From Psychromonas ossibalaenae ATCC BAA-1528 (lineage in GTDB: Bacteria; Pseudomonadota; Gammaproteobacteria; Enterobacterales; Psychromonadaceae): 64,000 bases of DNA. Positions 63,717-64,000 of the stretch are shown in pieces (the first letter of the stretch is position 1; each line of letters opens with the position of its first letter). The notes below the pieces were generated by a model. That model was not told where the DNA came from and searched no databases. It was given only the letters and a program-made list of their open reading frames with translations. Where the stretch lies: contig NZ_KB906979.1 in NCBI RefSeq assembly GCF_000381745.1, forward strand, positions 35,157 to 99,156, in the 5' to 3' direction. Position numbers and translations under genes: made by a program.

Positions 63717-64000
63717 CTAGCGCATTTTAATCCCTGATTCTAAAAGGGCTGAGCGATAGCCATCATCTAGTGCTGCCATCTTTTTTTTTGCAGCTATACT
63801 CGCCGACTTTGTCTTATCTTGTTTAAATAAGCCCATCGCTATTTTTCTCATTACATTAAAAGCAAGTGGACCTCGGCCTTTACGAATCCTTGATTCATCT
63901 TCTCTAAAAGTCATATCTAGCATCCAGTGCATACTCTCAACCTGCCAATGATTACGGACTGCATGTAGACTTTGTTCTGCGTTTAAGTTCAGTGAACTAA
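63717..64000 (-). CDS. ISAs1-family transposase, C-terminal part
   Basis: This is the last 94 codons of a DDE transposase of the ISAs1 (H-repeat) group; the rest lies beyond the right edge. Reading from the edge, the frame gives LNAEQSLHAVRNHWQVESMHWMLD in two steps, followed by MTFREDESRIRKGRGPLAFN and MRKIAMGLFK. The final catalytic Glu region (NHWQVES) and DMTFREDESRIRKG block are the family hallmarks. The stop codon is at 63717-63719. Whether the copy is complete cannot be seen. It marks an insertion boundary just after the YjfB-like gene's terminator. Confidence 0.88.
   Translation of the reverse strand, partial: SSLNLNAEQSLHAVRNHWQVESMHWMLDMTFREDESRIRKGRGPLAFNVMRKIAMGLFKQDKTKSASIAAKKKMAALDDGYRSALLESGIKMR

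Overview
The window looks like chromosomal DNA of a marine, probably cold-adapted gammaproteobacterium of the Psychromonas/Vibrio/Shewanella kind. This rests on AT-rich intergenic DNA, Vibrio-like gene arrangements (an nspS-mbaA pair, a glycine cleavage cluster split around a regulator, a secDF pair away from yajC), three cyclic-di-GMP enzymes, two chemoreceptors, anaerobic respiration genes and marine-type intergenic inverted-repeat elements. I cannot name the species. No rRNA, tRNA, CRISPR array or prophage was seen.

Layout. 0-3.5 kb: glycine cleavage genes gcvP and gcvH (leftward), an XRE-cupin regulator and gcvT (rightward), with two related palindromes between the divergent units. 3.6-8.8 kb: a CPXCG protein, a lipoprotein DsbA, a GGDEF-EAL protein, a TPR/YdcF protein and a short-chain dehydrogenase. 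8.9-16.4 kb: the purine nucleoside exporter/regulator pair punC-punR, a GalT-like protein, a dCache chemoreceptor, and an EamA transporter with a divergent AraC regulator. 16.5-20 kb: a coupled polyamine sensor pair, NspS-like binding protein plus MbaA-like GGDEF-EAL protein. 20.3-23.5 kb: a Dcu transporter and a rhodanese/solute-binding protein pair. 23.8-27.8 kb: a kinase-fold protein, uridine kinase and an acyl-CoA ligase. 27.9-33 kb: chemoreceptor, DUF1097, a tiny exported protein, a thiamine-binding-type protein and a PAS-GGDEF protein.

33-33.4 kb holds a 395-bp element with 33-bp terminal inverted repeats. It is followed by a cytochrome b561/haem protein operon and by kbl-tdh (threonine to glycine, linking in metabolism to the gcv genes). 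At 38.6-41 kb a truncated IS200-type element is fused to the last ~80 codons of a molybdopterin oxidoreductase, leaving its Fe-S and NrfD-type subunits as orphans. 41-47 kb: SlyD-type isomerase with a Fur-box-like upstream site, a large DUF748 protein and a secreted sialidase. 47.4-49.8 kb: two tandem secreted proteins of unknown family, the first broken by two frameshifts, one at a run of nine Gs. 49.9-53.3 kb: secD-secF and an unknown exported protein. 53.7-63.6 kb: TerB-like, DUF2057, a TetR/EmrA/EmrB-type efflux unit, a GltP-type symporter, a second inverted-repeat element, an NhaC-family antiporter, a Bcr-type exporter and a YjfB-like small protein. An ISAs1-type transposase runs off the right edge.

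The strongest leads for a second look are the NspS-MbaA unit, the regulatory palindromes in the gcv region, the IS-mediated decapitation of the molybdoenzyme operon, the G-tract gene pair, and the kinase-fold protein upstream of udk. All function calls come from reading motifs and recalled families; no database search was run.
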